NCBI GenBank assembly: GCA_027924585.1
Contig: BSBM01000125.1
Location: 4,345,001 to 4,409,000, forward strand
Source of the DNA: Larix kaempferi
Lineage: Eukaryota > Streptophyta > Pinopsida > Pinales > Pinaceae
Length of the DNA stretch: 64,000 nt
Reading direction: 5' to 3'
Part shown: piece after piece, positions 24,748 through 38,657 of the stretch
Numbering within the stretch: position 1 is the stretch's first letter
Layout of the letters: the number at the start of each line of letters is the position of its first letter
Translations under genes and position numbers: made by a program
The notes under the pieces: generated by a model
Database searches by the model: none
What the model saw: only the letters and a program-made list of their open reading frames with translations
Told to the model about the DNA's origin: nothing

Positions 24748-25082
24748 ATCCATGATCATGGTAGGGATGGCTTGTAATAAGACCCCCCTATCCTCATATA
24801 CAACAAAATGTCTTAAAAAGGAAAACAATATTTTATTGGTGAATAAATTACAAGACACTACCATGGCTTGGTAACCACATGCTAGTAGTGTTACTCACCA
24901 ATGTTGTGCACATCATGAGTGGACTGACCTGTGATACAATCTTCCACCTTCTAGCAATAGCTGAAAGTCATCTCCCTAGCTTGGTGACCATATGTGGAGA
25001 TTTCATTCCACTAAACATCTATGAACATAATGCGTTGGCTTGTGATAAGACCCCCCATCTTGTAATCTACAATTATTAAAGT
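24748..25082. other. Target sequence left of the giant chromovirus
   Basis: Single-copy in this window. A phrase similar to GGCTTGTAATAAGACCCCCC occurs twice (about 24769 and 25039), which may be an internal duplication. The 66-codon frame at 24879-25079 shows no family resemblance. Nothing else is recognised. Confidence 0.4.
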
Positions 25083-28000
25083 GAATTTCTCATGCCTCCT
25101 CTACGCGGTTTTTTTCTTTTTTTTTAAAGAACCTTGACCAATCAAACAAATGTGGAAAATAACGTACTAGCTATCTTCACAACCTATTTAGTGAAATTCT
25201 GAGTGTGAGTACAATAAATTTCATTAATATTCTGACTCTTTTCAAACAAGTGCCAACTATGACAGCGTGCCTAATCATCATTGCGCTAGTCACCAACTCA
25301 AATATACATTGGAAGTATGATGACTACGTTCTGCACACTTACGTCAATATGAGACTCACCTCGGCATAAATTTATACTATCATTAATAACTATATTAATT
25401 TCATTAATATTTTATTAAGTATTGACTACGACTCATTAGAGTATTAATGTGGATACCATTAATGTCTACATGGTTACATGTTGCGCCAGGGTATTAACCT
25501 ACAGCCTAAGCATTAACATTATTTATTATAACCATGCATGTGAACATAAAGGATAAACTATTGCAAATGAAACATCAAATTATTGTTATAAATATTAACA
25601 TATATATATATTACCATCTAATATATATATATATATATAACTTGAGGTCTTTGCAGCTATGTACAAACGTTACCAAGTAAATATATTTTATAACTGATGT
25701 AATAATGTAGACTTTAATACATTATAATATATATATATATATTATTACATAATATATATATATATATATTATTACATAATATATATATAAACATTGATAT
25801 AGGACTTCAACGCTAATCAAATTATCATAAGCCAATCCTTAATTCGTAGGCTTGCCATTGAAATGGACTTAGATCAACAACGAATAATTCAATAACCATA
25901 ATACAAGGGTTATGTAATAAAAGCGGCGCCAAAGATTAATGGCCCAACATAATAGTCGAGTTATATAGATTCATACGACAATAGTAATGTGAACATAACC
26001 AAGCTAATCCATGAAGGAATTATGGGTTCACGAGCATCGACGTGGATACAATAGTTATAACCCACCGTAATGAAATGTGAATAAAAAAAGAGTTATACGC
26101 AAACATGCCAATGATCCTTGCCAACGTGTAAAACCACACACATAAGCAGACACTGGTTCGATAAATAACAAGTTCGTTTCATGGGGTGGTGAGTTGGCTA
26201 TGCCACGTAGGCCTACCCAAACCTTAACCAAAATTTTGAACCCTGCTAGCTGCCACTTGGTAGGTACACGATACTTCTCAATGACATTGTGGAGGGGGAT
26301 GGTCGAGATGCATAATGGTTCTTGGGTCCATGTGGACACTGGTTGGTCCACATTAAATGTGATCTCCTGCATGTAGCTGCAATGTGCTACACTCGCATGA
26401 GTTGTAATGCATACTGCGTAGGCTCCCTTAATGCATCAGTAGATAATCACCATTGATCTCAGCATTGTTTGGTTTGTTGGTAAATGAGTTACGTTTAACA
26501 CCACCGATCCAGCATTGAAAGCTTTTGGCACCCAGTTGTTGTACGGCCTAGCCTTCAATGCCACCACCACCAAGTTTAGTGGTCACTTGACCTTCCATCG
26601 TCGGTTGTAGGCTAAATTTTAATAGTCGAGCATGACTAAGAATTCATTGTTAACATGATGAAGCTCCGAGCAGAATGCTGCTGCTCTGAGGCAACAACTA
26701 CGCCATGAGTTCGAAGATGAGTTCGACACCATGGGTTATGCTGGACAGTGTGGAGGTGCCGCCAGTTCTTCTCTGCATGATGGGTAAGTTATAACACTTC
26801 ACTCTTAGCGTAAATTTTTTCCATGCTTGCTCAGTTTGTAATACCTTTCATCCATTACTCATAAGTTAATAATCCTCGCGTTATTACTTTGTGATTGCAA
26901 CAAGTGGAGCATGGTCTACAATCACGCTTCACCGACAGTTAAAAGTTTCAACTCAAACGTTGTTTATGCAGTGGTAAATTATGTTGCTTCTGGTATTTAC
27001 TTATTACATGGTAAATTAGAATTGTTACGTTTTTAACCACTGTTTAATGCTTGTGCAAGTGAGCAGTAACATGATGGAGGTTGGGCACACATCCTGGCTC
27101 CTCAACCGTTTCCTAGCGTGGGTGTGTCTCCCCAAATTCCAGGTAACTTGTAACCAAAAGATGCCTTTGGGTTTATTTGAACCCTATTGGATTGGCTGAG
27201 TTACTCAAGCATTGGTAGGGTTTACTATTAGGATTTTGTGGTTTTAAAAGAGGTGGTCGTCGGCCCCAATAGTGGAAGCTTTTCTTTCTGCTGTGCATAG
27301 TCGGTCTTCACGACTTAGGTGGTCTTAGGGAAGAAGGGAGAAAGATCTGGACTGTAATATTTATTTTTTAAATAATGAAAACATTTTGAAAAGGATATCG
27401 TCCCACTGAAACTCATTTATTACTGTAATGAGATGCTCTGGAAGCTCTCGGCCTCTATCTATTTTTCATTTATAATATAACAGATTTATTATGCGAAAAT
27501 CGTGGCCATCTTATTTTACTGTGGAAAACAATGGTTAAGCACTAGCTTCCAGCAATGGTGTGTTTCTCCCATGCTTGTTTATGCATTTATACAATGGTTT
27601 CACATACATTTTACGGCGTTCAAAAGTTAGTCGTGTTCCCTGTTTCCTTCATACTTAAATGAACATGTATGCGTATGTTTGGTTTAGATGTTACGAAATT
27701 CATTTAGAAGTTAAAGTTTCAATGTTTTCTCCATACTCAAATGAATATAGATGCCTATGTTTTTAAATGGTAACAACACTTCATTAAAACACATTCAAAC
27801 TGACCGTAAGGTCATAGCATCATAATTTCCAGTACTTAATATAAATTAATGAAAGCTTCAGTTTGTTGGTTGTTCGTCGAGCTTAGCCGTAGACATAAGT
27901 GTTAAACTAGATGCACATGCTACTCATAGCATAAGTTATAATGCTCTGTTGTGTAAATGAATATCGGTACTGTGATCCCAGTGGATCCACGCAGTATGAC

Positions 28001-28477
28001 CATCATCATTCGCATTAGTTTATGTTATATGTATTAAATACATAACCAATGGATTTCATGTTTAAACAATGTTGTTCATGCTGCATTGCTTTTCGTTGTC
28101 CAAATGCGCACTGTGTATGAATCCTGGTTATGCATAAGAGGTTTTAAACTTGAAGTGATTCATAAATAACATATAGTTTATGTTAATGGTTAACATGTCG
28201 GTTTGAAACCCTCACTTGCACAAAACGATTAATTCTATAATTTTAAGATGTTAATGTGGTCTCGATTAGTAGACCATGAATCGATCCAGAGATGCATACT
28301 GCATCTTCACTTGACCCATAACGAGGTATTAAAATAATAAGAATGCCATTGCATTAATTATAAAGTAGTATGCATTCGAAACTTACTGCATATTTGTAAA
28401 TAAAATAGCAGGTGTGTGCAATATTTAGCAAACCCTATTCGATGCATCAAAATGAAGTTGGAAACATATGCATATTC

Positions 28478-29069
28478 TGTTAAATTTTCAGTATTAAATC
28501 ACAATACTATAGGATCTTTGCTGAGAGAATAACATCTACAGTATATCAATGAATGACAAGCATCACAAGCATCACAAGAATCAAAAGCATAGAGACAAGA
28601 GACACAGAGTTTCCGTGGGGAAAACCCTAAGGTGAAAAACCCCACAACTTCCTCAGAGATAGAGAGAGTAATGGCTCAACCAAAATACAACCAAATAACA
28701 CTGAGATAGTCTCCTAGCAGATGATTCTCCTCCTCCTCACTAGTGCGCTACTTTTCAGAGAGAGAGATAGATACTTTTCCGAGTGAGTAAAATAGAGATC
28801 TCCTATCTCTATTTATACTCACCTTTTTTCCCAGTGACCTACTGGGGACGACTTGTCTACTTGAGTACATCCACATTATATTATATTAATTAGGGCCGGC
28901 CCCATAAGGTGGTCTAATAACCCATCGGCAAGTACACACACTTGCGACACTTGTCAATCCACATGACGACACTTCCTTATAGAGGAATAACACATCTCTT
29001 ATAAGGGTACAATAAATATATATATAATATACTGATGAAATACATTCCGAAGTTACATATACATCAACA
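28478..29069 (-). repeat. 3' LTR of the near-complete Copia element
   Basis: TG...CA ends. It carries the family U3 motif GGTGGTCTAATAACCC, the palindrome-like pair around AGAGGAATAACACATCTCTT, and CTATTTATACTCACC at about 28808. It lacks about 15 bases near 28545 that the other LTR has, probably loss or gain of one copy of a short ATGACAA repeat. Confidence 0.93.
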
Positions 29070-29309
29070 CTCCCTCTTAACTAGGAAGGTATTTCTCGAC
29101 ACAGATTTGCTAGACAAGTCTTCTTCTCTGGATCATCGTCATCGATGCATCATCATCGTCATCGTCACTGCTGCTGCTATCTCGTCCAATCTCTGTCTCT
29201 ACTCGTCATAGGAAGTTCTACAGAGCCAGTCCTTTTTCATACTGGATGTAGGCCCACCACCTGCAGGTCTTCGTCATCACTGGCCATACTGTGGAATCCT
29301 CAGGACTTA

Positions 29310-30650
29310 TTACGTGCGTCACAAAACCTCGAAAGAGCATCCCAGGATATTACGGGTACACAACTCCAACCTGTAGGATCTCCCAGGGCGCTATTACATG
29401 TGACCCCACCACAAAACCTCAAAAGAGCATCTCAGGATGTTACGGGTACACAACTCCGACCTGAAATCTCCCAGGGCACAAATTACATGTGGTCCACCAC
29501 AAAACCTAGCAAGATCATCTCAGGATGTTACGGGTACACAACTCCGACCTGAAATCTCCCAGGGCACAAATTACATGTGGTCATGGCAAAACCTCGCAAG
29601 AGAATCTCAGGATGTTACGGGTACACAACTCCGACCTGAAATCTCCCAGGGCCCAAATTACATGCCATAGGACAAAACCACGCAAGAGCATCTCAGGATG
29701 TTACGGGTACACAACTCCGACCTGAGATCTCCCAGGGCACAAATTACATGTCCTCCCAGAGCAATGTCTCGAAAGAGCATCCCAGGCTGTTACGGGTACA
29801 CAACTCCGACCTATAGGATCTCCCAGACATGCTCATCTACGCAACCTGATCCACGGCCACAGAGTATCAACCTGATACTCGCCATACATCATCCTGCTGT
29901 ATCCATGATCATCCTGATCATCATCACTGCAACGTCCTGCTGCATGTCATCTGGAGCAACATCCTGAAGCTCGTCATCTATGATCATCCTGATCATCACT
30001 GCAACATCCTGCTGCATGTCATCTGGAGCAACATCCTGAAGCTCGTCATCTATGATCATCCTGATCATCACTGCAACATCCTGCTGCATGTCATCTGGAG
30101 CAACATCCTGAAGCTCATCATCTATGATCATCCTGATCATCACTGCAACATCCTACTGCATGTCATCTGGAGAAACATCCTGAAGCTCGTCATCTATGAT
30201 CATCCTGATCATCAATGCATCTACCTGATGCATACCAAGTATCTACCTGATACATATCATCATACATGATCCTCCTGATCATCAATGTATCCACCTGATA
30301 CAAATACAAATACATGATACATATCACCATACATGATCCATCTGATCATACAATGTATCCACCTGATACATATACAGATACATGGTCCAAGCATCCAACA
30401 TGATGCATATACAAAATACATACACATGATCCAACTGATCATATCCAGCATCCAACATGATGCATACATACATAAATGATCCAACTGATCATATCCAGCA
30501 TCCAACATGATGCGTACATACATAAATGATCCAACTGATCATATCCAGCATCCAACATGATGCGTACATACATAAATGATCCAACTGATCATATCCAGCA
30601 TCCAACATGATGCGTACATACATACATAAAAATGATCCAACTGATCATAT
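29310..30650 (-). repeat. Three minisatellite arrays in the tail of the near-complete Copia element
   Basis: Array 1 (about 29320-29830): about six units of roughly 88 bases with GGATGTTACGGGTACACAAC and GATCTCCCAGGGC. Array 2 (about 29917-30216): about four units of 72 bases built from GCAACATCCTGCTGCATGTC and GATCATCCTGATCATC. Array 3 (about 30420-30640): four units with a 50-base period starting near 30474, 30524 and 30574, containing CCAACTGATCATATCCAGCA. They lie between the pol stop and the polypurine tract and keep no shared coding frame. Confidence 0.88.
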
Positions 30651-30762
30651 CAAGCAGAAACCAGAACATCATCCTGATGCTCATCATCCAGCGCTTACAT
30701 CCACAGCCATGTGAAGGATCCTCCTTCCAACATGCTTGGAATGGCTTCAGCAAATGTGTCCA

Positions 30763-33700
30763 TCACTTCTTCCTCGAAGTGTCCTCGATCTGAAGCACGC
30801 CAAGCCTCTCTCTGAAGTACTCGAACTTCACCCTGGCTAGTGGCTTCGTCAGCACATCTGCAATCTGCTCGTCCGTCGCAACATATAGGAGCTTCACAGC
30901 TCCTCTCTACACCATATCCCTGATATAGTGATATTTGATCTCTATGTGTTTCGACCTGTCATGAAACACTGGGTTCTCAGACAGCTTCACACAACTCTGG
31001 TTATCACAGAAGATACCAGTAGCCTCCAATGGGAGATCAAATAACTCAGACAGTATCTTCCTTAGCCATACTACCTCACAACTAGCTGAACAGGATGCAA
31101 CGTACTCTGCCTCAGCTGTACTCAGTGCTACGCAGGACTGCTTCCTGCTAAACCAAGAGATCACACCTGATCCCATACTGAAGCAACACCCAGATGTGCT
31201 CTTCCTATCTGCAGCACTGCCAGCCCAATTTGAATCAACATAACCCTGCAGGTTAAACTTTTGATTCGCCTCATATCTGAGCCCATAATCCATTGTACCC
31301 TTCAGGTACCTCAGAACATGCTTTACAGCAACCAGGTGAACACTCCTCGGATCCGTCAGGAACTGGCTCAATGTGTTCACAGCAAAGCAAATATCTGGTC
31401 TCGTGTTTGTCAGGTACATCAAGGACCCAATCATCTGACGATACATAGAAACATCAACTGGCTCAGATGAAGCATCACAAAGAAGCTTCAGATTCGATGC
31501 CATAGGTGTGGCCATGGCCTTGCAATCCATCATCCCAAATCTCTTCAGGATATCTACTGTGTACTTCCCTTGACCAAGGAAGATCCCACCTGCATTCTGC
31601 CACACCTCCATACCTAGGAAATAGTGCATCATTCCCAAATCTTTCATATCGAATTCAGCTGCAAGCTTCCTCTTGGTATCTGCAATCATTCTGTCATCTC
31701 CTGTCACAAATAGGTCATCCACTTATAGTAGTAGAATCACAGGATTCCCTTCCTCAACCTTGTAGTAAAGGTTGGAATCCGCTTTACTCTTGGTAAAGCC
31801 CAAACTAGATAGGAAACTGTCCATCCTACCATACCAGGTTCTGGGAGCTTGCTTCAAGCCATACAAGGCTTTCTTCAATCTGCATACACAAGATTCCCTG
31901 TCATGTATTTCAAAGCCGAGTGGCTGTTCCACATATACTTCCTCTTCTACTACACCGTTCAAAAAAGCAGTCTTGACATCCATCTGGTGTATCTTCCATT
32001 TCATTGCTGCAGCCAGGGCAAGTACTGTTCTGATGGAAGTATATCTGGCTACAGGTGCAAAGGTTTCTTCATAGTCTATTCCTTCCTTCTGACAGAAACC
32101 ACGAGCTACAAATCTTGCTTTATATTTTTCCACACTGCCATCTGCAGCATGCTTGATTTTGTAGATCCACTTGGAAGTCACAACAGACTTCCCTTTAGGT
32201 CTTGGGACAACATCCCAAACATCATTCTTCATAATTGATTGATATTCCTCAACCATAGCATCCTTCCATTCTTTCTTTTCTGCCGCCTCTTCATAACTGG
32301 AAGGCTCTTTGTTCATGATGTCACAGAGTAAAGCAACATAACTGGTGTGTGATCTGGTTCTCTTCTTTGCTTTGTGTTCTTCTTCTGGAATGCCAAATCT
32401 TTCTGCATCATGAATGAGCTCTCTAGCCCATACAGGTTTCCTCTTGTGAGAGTTATCCTCACGGGGTGGATCTACAGGTTCTTGTGGATCTTCAAACTCA
32501 TGAGCAGTTTCTGGAACTGCTTCAGTCATGGTAGTGTCCTGAAATCTTGTTTCCTTAGGTTCTTCATAAACTTCGGTAGGTGTCTTTCTTGATTTGATGA
32601 ATGCTGAATTCTCATCAAATGTTTCATCCCTGCTGACATCAATCTTCTTGAACCCTGGAAAATATATTCTGTAAGCCTTCGAGCTTTCACTATAACCCAC
32701 AAAGATGCCCTTCTTTCCTGAAGGATCTAGTTTAGTCCTCTTCTCTTTTGGGACATGAGTGTATACTGGACAACCAAATATTCTGAGATGGCTGACTTCA
32801 GGTTTCTTACCAGAAAAGACTTCTTCTGCTGTCTTGTTGTCCAATATCTTGTGGGGTGTTCTATTCTGCACATATACAGCTGTTCTAGCTGCTTCTGCCC
32901 ATAGATGCATAGGAAGATCCTGGTCATGCAACATTGCCCTTGCTGCTTCCATGATGGTTCTGTTCTTCCTTTCCGCAACTCCATTCTGTTGAGGATTATA
33001 AGGAGCAGTCAACTCCCTCTTAATCCCTGAATCACTGCAAAGATTCTTGAAGTCATTTGAGGTGAATTCTCCACCATTGTCAGATCTGAATGTCTTGATT
33101 TTCTTGTCAGTTTGATTCTCCATCAAGGTTTTGAATTCCTTGAATTTATCAAGCACCTCATCTTTGCCCTTCAAGAAGTATACCCAAGTCTTCCTGGAGA
33201 AGTCATCAATAAATGATACATAGTAAACATACCCACTTAGGGAACAGGATGACATGGGGCCACATACATCTGAGTGGATGATTTCCAGGATGTCTTTTGC
33301 CTTGCTTTCACTGCTTGGGAAAGCCTTCTTAATGTTCTTACCTTTTGCACATCCTTTGCAAATCCCTTCATGTTTGGTCTTGATTTCAGGAAGACCTTCT
33401 ACAGCCTTGCTTGCAATTGGAAGTGCTCTATAGTGCATGTGAGCAAGTCTCCTATGCCAAAGTTCACTTGGCTCCATGGATTCATGTACCATGGCATGTT
33501 CAGGTTGACCCTTTAATTTATACAAGCCTCCCTCTTGCTCTCCAATCACTACTGCATCATCTATAGTCTTTCTCTTTGGCCACATTAGTACATGGCCATC
33601 AACAAATGCAACCCTCATACCTTTTGCATCTAGAGCAGAGATGGAGAGTAAGTTCTTCTTGAGCCCAGGCACATAGAGGACTTCCTTCATCTTCAGAGAT

Positions 33701-34797
33701 TTTCCAGAATCTAAGTTGTAAGAGGCTTCACCACTTCCTTTGATTGGATATTGATAATCATCCCCAAGTTTCACCTTATGGGGTGATTCATGTTCAGAAA
33801 GGTTCACAAATGATTCCTTTAACCCAGTCATGTGTTTGGAAGCCCCACTATCAATCAACCAATCATTACATCCATGGGAGATGGTACCTGTAAGAGCGGA
33901 AATTAGAACATATTCTTCTTCACTTGATGAGTCATCATCACTACTACTTTCTGCCCTAGTCTTCTTCTTTGGAGGTTCATCATCTTCGGCAGCATGAGCA
34001 TGGAACCTTCTTTTGCTGCCTTTCTTCTTCTTACTGGAGTTGTTCTTATTATCCCTTTTGTTCTTGGGACAATCTGAAGCAAAGTGACCCTTCTCATTGC
34101 ATGTGAAGCATCTTAGGTCCTTCTTACTCTTTTGATGGAATCTTTTGGGGTGAGGGTGATCCTTCTTGGTTTTGCTTCTTTTGGTGTGGGCTGCAAGAGC
34201 TTGATCTTCTCCTCCCATCTTTTCCTCACGAGCTATAAGTCTAGCTTCTTCTTGAGAGCATTCTTCCCTCAATCTGTTGAACGAGATCAATTTCTTCCTT
34301 GCACAAATTCCTTGAATAAAGGAATCCCATGACCTAGGTAGGCCATTTAGAGTAGTCATCACCACCTCACCATTCTCCACCATTTCATCTACTGCTTCTA
34401 ATTGTTCCTTGATCTGAGAGACCCTTGAAAAGTAAGATTGAATGGTTTCTCCATTCTGAAACTTTACTGCTTTCAATTGGTTCCGCAGGGTCATCTTCCG
34501 ATTTATGTTCTTTCCTTCAAATAGCTTGGTCAAAGATTCAAACATCTCTTTGGGTGTCTTGAGAGAAGACACATGGGGTATAAGATGATCTTTGATAGAA
34601 TCAGCAATGATTCTCTTTGCCTTGATCAAGTTCTTCTTGTGCAATACCTTGGCCTCTTCATCCTCTGGGATAGGGATGTCTTCTTTCACATATGAGTCCA
34701 ACTCATTCTCTTCCAGGATTAGCCCAATCCTATACTTCCAGGCTCGAAAGTTATCAGCCCCTTCAAGCTTATCCTCAAGCTTGGTGTGAAGAGACAT
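30763..34797 (-). pseudogene. Copia gag-pol polyprotein, interrupted by two nonsense codons
   Basis: The frame starts at ATG 34797 (conserved gag start; it is open upstream to 34845) and ends at TGA 30765-30763, about 1,344 codons. Numbered from 34845: gag to about 240; zinc knuckle [14 protein letters not shown] (246-259); protease DSGA (332-335); integrase zinc site with H464, H468, C496, C499; catalytic D525, D589 (RSDNGGEF) and E625 (NGVAERKN); RT from [13 protein letters not shown]; RNase H ending HIEIKYHYIRD. Stops are TAA at 31725-31723, one codon before VDD in the YVDD box, and TAG at 30909-30907 in RNase H. It makes virus-like particles and copies the element in intact relatives; this copy cannot make active RT. 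Confidence 0.95.
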
Positions 34798-35371
34798 CTT
34801 TAAGAGTACTTCAAATGGAAATAGAAAAGATTTAGAACTTACCACTTGAAGTGCTGAAAATTGGATCTGGTCCCGGATTAGGGTTTGTCAGAGAAACCCT
34901 AAAAATTCAAAATGTGAATTTCAAAATTCCGAAAGGATAGAAAGATGCGCCTTGGAGAGCTGATCAGCCTAGTACATTCATAATTTGAGATCAGCAAAGT
35001 CTTGCCCTTCAGAATTGCCTTTTTGTCCTCCCGGGTTCACTAGGGAGAGCCCTGAATTAGGGTTTGAGTTTCCCAGAGATCTACCCAGCCAAAAATCTCG
35101 ATCCAAAGCTCAAACCTTCGATTTTTGCAAGGAGCTTCCAGCTGTACCTTCAGTTTCCAGAAATTCCTATTTTTGTGGAAACCCTAATTTTTAGGGCCAA
35201 AACTGAAAATGCTCGGAACTGAAATCTGATTGGACAGAAAGATGCACCTTGATGAGTAGATCCAATCTACTATACTGAATTTCAAAAATTTGTGGAGAGA
35301 AACCCAATAAACAAGGAATACAAGCTTCCGTCACTGCAAAATGTCTTCTTCTCAGTTAGGCTCTGATCCCA
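34798..35371 (-). promoter_or_regulatory. Leader between primer site and gag of the near-complete Copia element
   Basis: About 575 bases, no open frame. It holds the inverted repeat around TTAGGGTTTGTCAGAGAAACCC, also present in the leaders of elements A, B and D. The leader likely includes the RNA packaging signal, which would explain why it is the part the non-autonomous elements share with it. That role is inference. Confidence 0.55.
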
Positions 35372-35979
35372 TGTTAAATTTTCAGTATTAAATCACAATA
35401 CTATAGGATCTTTGCTGAGAAAATAACATCTACAGTATATCAATGCATGACAATCATAATATGACAAGCATCACAAGCATCACAAGAATCAAAAGCATAG
35501 AGACAAGAGACACAGAGTTTCCGTGGGGAAAACCCTAAGGTGAAAAACCCCACAACTTCCTCAGAGATAGAGAGAGCAATGGATCAACCAAAATACAACC
35601 AAATAACACTGAGATAGTCTCCTAGCAGATGATTCTCCTCCTCCTCACTAGTGCGCTACTTTTCAGAGAGAGAGATAGATACTTTTCCGAGTGAGTAAAA
35701 TAGAGATCTCCTATCTCTATTTATACTCACGTTTTTGCCCAGTGACCTACTGGGGCCGACTTGTCTACTTGAGTACATCAACATTATATTATATATTAAT
35801 TAGGGCCGACCCCATAAGGTGGTCTAATAACCCATCGGCAAGTACACATACTTGCGACACTTGTCAATCCACATGACGACACTTCCTTATAGAGGAATAA
35901 CACATCTCTTATAAGGGTACAATAAATATATATATAATATACTGATGAAATACATTCCGAAGTTACATATACATCAGCA
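35372..35979 (-). repeat. 5' LTR of the near-complete Copia element
   Basis: 608 bases, partner of 28478-29069. Its outer end abuts the duplication TATTC, and beyond it the chromovirus LTR resumes in register with the copy at about 57720. Confidence 0.95.
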
Positions 35980-37375
35980 TATTCAAAATAGCTTAGAGTA
36001 AAATATTAGGCCCTATCTGGAAATACAATTTCGTCATAAACATTTTTACATGAATATATAAACTGAAGTTCAGCTTATAATCAATTCATTTCATCAGAGA
36101 GAAATTACCTTAAGCATAAATGTTCCCTTTCTGGGTTACTCTATAAAAATAGATCATTAGGGTTATAAATAATTATGGCTTGACATGTAAACCCTTGGTT
36201 TACATGTCTGCCATATCTACACAATAACATATATATATACCCAGTTCTGTCCATAAAATAGAAATAAGGTATTATGCATAAAATGAATATACAACTAACC
36301 CTAGGTTAGCATTTAAATCATATTCATTCTAATGGTGCCTCTCTCAGGCTTGCAATATCTGATTTAAACAATAGATCTACAGCTTAATTATATATCATAA
36401 CTATAGCCATGCATACAAAAAAACATGATCTATGAATATTCAAGCATTTTAACTTAGATCATCGCAGTGCTTCATATTACAAAGATATAGGAGTTATGGC
36501 AGATCTATACTTAGAAAACAATGTAACAGTATACATGTAAACAAATATGAAAATAATAGATCATTTAACAGTACTTTTAGGAATACACATAAATAATTTC
36601 CAATACTGACCATAAAATAAACATAGGGGTTCAACAGATATACTTATCTGAAATCTTATGACTAGTGGAACCAAGCACAGACCTCCTAGCCTTTGACCAG
36701 CAAGTACTCCTTGCTTTTAGGTCACCCCCGAGCTGAGTTCATAGTCTCCTAGGTCAGATTATAGATTTTAAATTACCCTTAACTTGTTTTCCCTAATTTA
36801 TTTAGGATATGTCTTTGGCAGCAGGAAACCAAATATCCAACTCGGTACTACGGAGCTCCAGGATGCTCCAGGGGCATTTAAGTCTCAGGAATTAAGAGAA
36901 TCAATTTAAACACAGTCTATTCAGAGTAAAAAGCAGTGCTCCTGCAAGCTTGGGGTCGTTCTCCTACCTGCACATAATTAAGTTGCCAAGCCAATACTCA
37001 GCGGCATGATTCCTCTTAAACTGGACCAATTTGGTTCTCCCAAATCTGTCCTCATTCACTTGGATTCAAGACGAGTTTGGTTCTCCCAAATCTGTCCTCC
37101 CTCACCAATATTCATTTGTATCAGGTTCATGTGTCTTCCCAATTCCCATTTCTCTTGTGTGTTCAGCTCATGAGATTGTGAATAATGAATGTGATCATGT
37201 TTGTGTTTCAATGAGTTTTCACTTTTTTTCTCTTAGGTGAAAATTCCTCATTTTATGAATTCTTTTAATTCATTAGTCTCTCAAATATTTTCTTTAGGGT
37301 TTTCCATTTGTCTCCAATAATAATTTCTTATTATTATTAAGTGGCATTTTCCCTCCAACCCTTAGGGGACCGTGA

Positions 37376-38280
37376 AGTTGGAATATTCACACCATCATTT
37401 TGTATTTTGCATGCATGCATGCAAATCTGTGTGTTTTGCATGCTTTGCATGCCACTTCATGCATCCATTCATTATCATGGTTGTCTCCCTAGCACCTAGA
37501 GCTTCGTTCTAGCTCTCAAGAGCCTGTCTATAGCCCCCAATTGGCCTCCTACCTACATAATGCACCCTTTTTTACTTATTTGCATGGCAAGTGTGCCTTT
37601 CCCACCTACCACAGTCAATTTGGGCACCTTTGCTCACCTACCACCAGTTATCACTCAGTTAGGGTGCCTTATCTCACCTACCTCGAGTTATCATTCAGTT
37701 AGTGCATTGATTGAGTAGTTCTTCCACTGATTACTCATATTGACTACTCATAGCTTCTAGTTAGCTAGTTCTGGAGTTCCACTTGACTATTTCACAGCCT
37801 CGTGCGCCCCCCTTGGAGTCTCCATTCCCTGATTTATGCCTAGATGGTGCTGTTAGACTCAATTAGACACAATGTCTGACTATTACCATTTATAACTGAT
37901 ACTATTGACTGGATGATGTCTCCATTGTTATCCAAGCTATACTTTGAGTTAGACAGCCTCATGCACCCACCTTGGAGTCTCCATTCCTTGATTTATGGCT
38001 ATATAGTTCTATTAGACTCAATTAGTCACACTTGATTGACTCTTACCAGTTGTGACTGATACTACCGACTAGTTGATATCTCCATAGTTATTCATGCTAG
38101 ACTTTGAGCTCAGATTCGAATGACCTACTTGGATAATTTGAATCCTATATGATGCCTCATCATTTATTATTGTAACACATTCTCTACATTCATTCTTCAT
38201 TGTATGATATTGACATTGTCCATTATTCTGCGATTATGAGTGATTATTGAATGCATGCTTCTTCTTCTTTGAAAATAATC
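37376..38280 (+). repeat. 5' LTR of Copia element C
   Basis: It aligns with 41197-42102 over its full length. Within each LTR a segment beginning near CCTTGGAGTCTCCATTCC is repeated (about 37812 and 37971 here), a tandem duplication of about 160 bases. The exact 3' end is uncertain by a few bases. Confidence 0.85.
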
Positions 38281-38657
38281 ATGATATTTAGATTGTGAGT
38301 TTTTTACAGTTGCTAGATCCCTACATATTATCACATTCTATTAGAGTAGTCAGCAGCTATTCGAATTGTATCCATTGCAGTAGCAGCAGTTGCAGCATTT
38401 CTTTGAGCAACTATCTTTTCACTTGTGCACCAGAAGCCTCTGAGTTTCCACATCAAATCTTAGTTCTATTACGTGAACTCATTGGAGAAATCCAGTGAGG
38501 TCTATCCAACTATGAAGGACTTATTCTATGTGCCAAGTTTCCTTAAGGTAGTGTTCAATCGAAGTGTAGCATTCTCCATTAGCAAAAATTCTCTTGTTTT
38601 GCAGATTTATTCACCTGTTCGGAATCGCCTTCAACTATTCGACTTTATCTATTTCAA
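38281..38657 (+). other. Leader of Copia element C
   Basis: Between the LTR and the gag ATG. It contains short open frames (38295-38498 and 38473-38667) without family resemblance. Confidence 0.5.

Larger units (their letters stand above)
28478..35979 (-). mobile_element. Near-complete Copia element (7.5 kb)
   Basis: LTRs are 28478-29069 (592 bp) and 35372-35979 (608 bp), with the exact duplication TATTC at 28473-28477 and 35980-35984. The primer site on the minus strand is TGGGATCAGAGCC (35371-35359) and the polypurine tract AAGAGGGAG lies at about 29070-29080. I count by eye roughly ten substitutions and two small indels between the LTRs, so this is one of the younger insertions. It holds one gag-pol frame with only two nonsense codons and a repeat-rich tail. 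It is the best candidate for the autonomous relative of the deleted elements in this window. Confidence 0.95.

Noticed and set aside
26194-26376. Plus-strand frames in the giant LTRs (also 48360-48638)
   Set aside because: Opposite to the direction of transcription and overlapping the better-preserved minus-strand frame.
29889-30143. Frame with 24-residue repeats, minus strand
   Set aside because: Same artefact of a 72-base minisatellite unit in the element tail.
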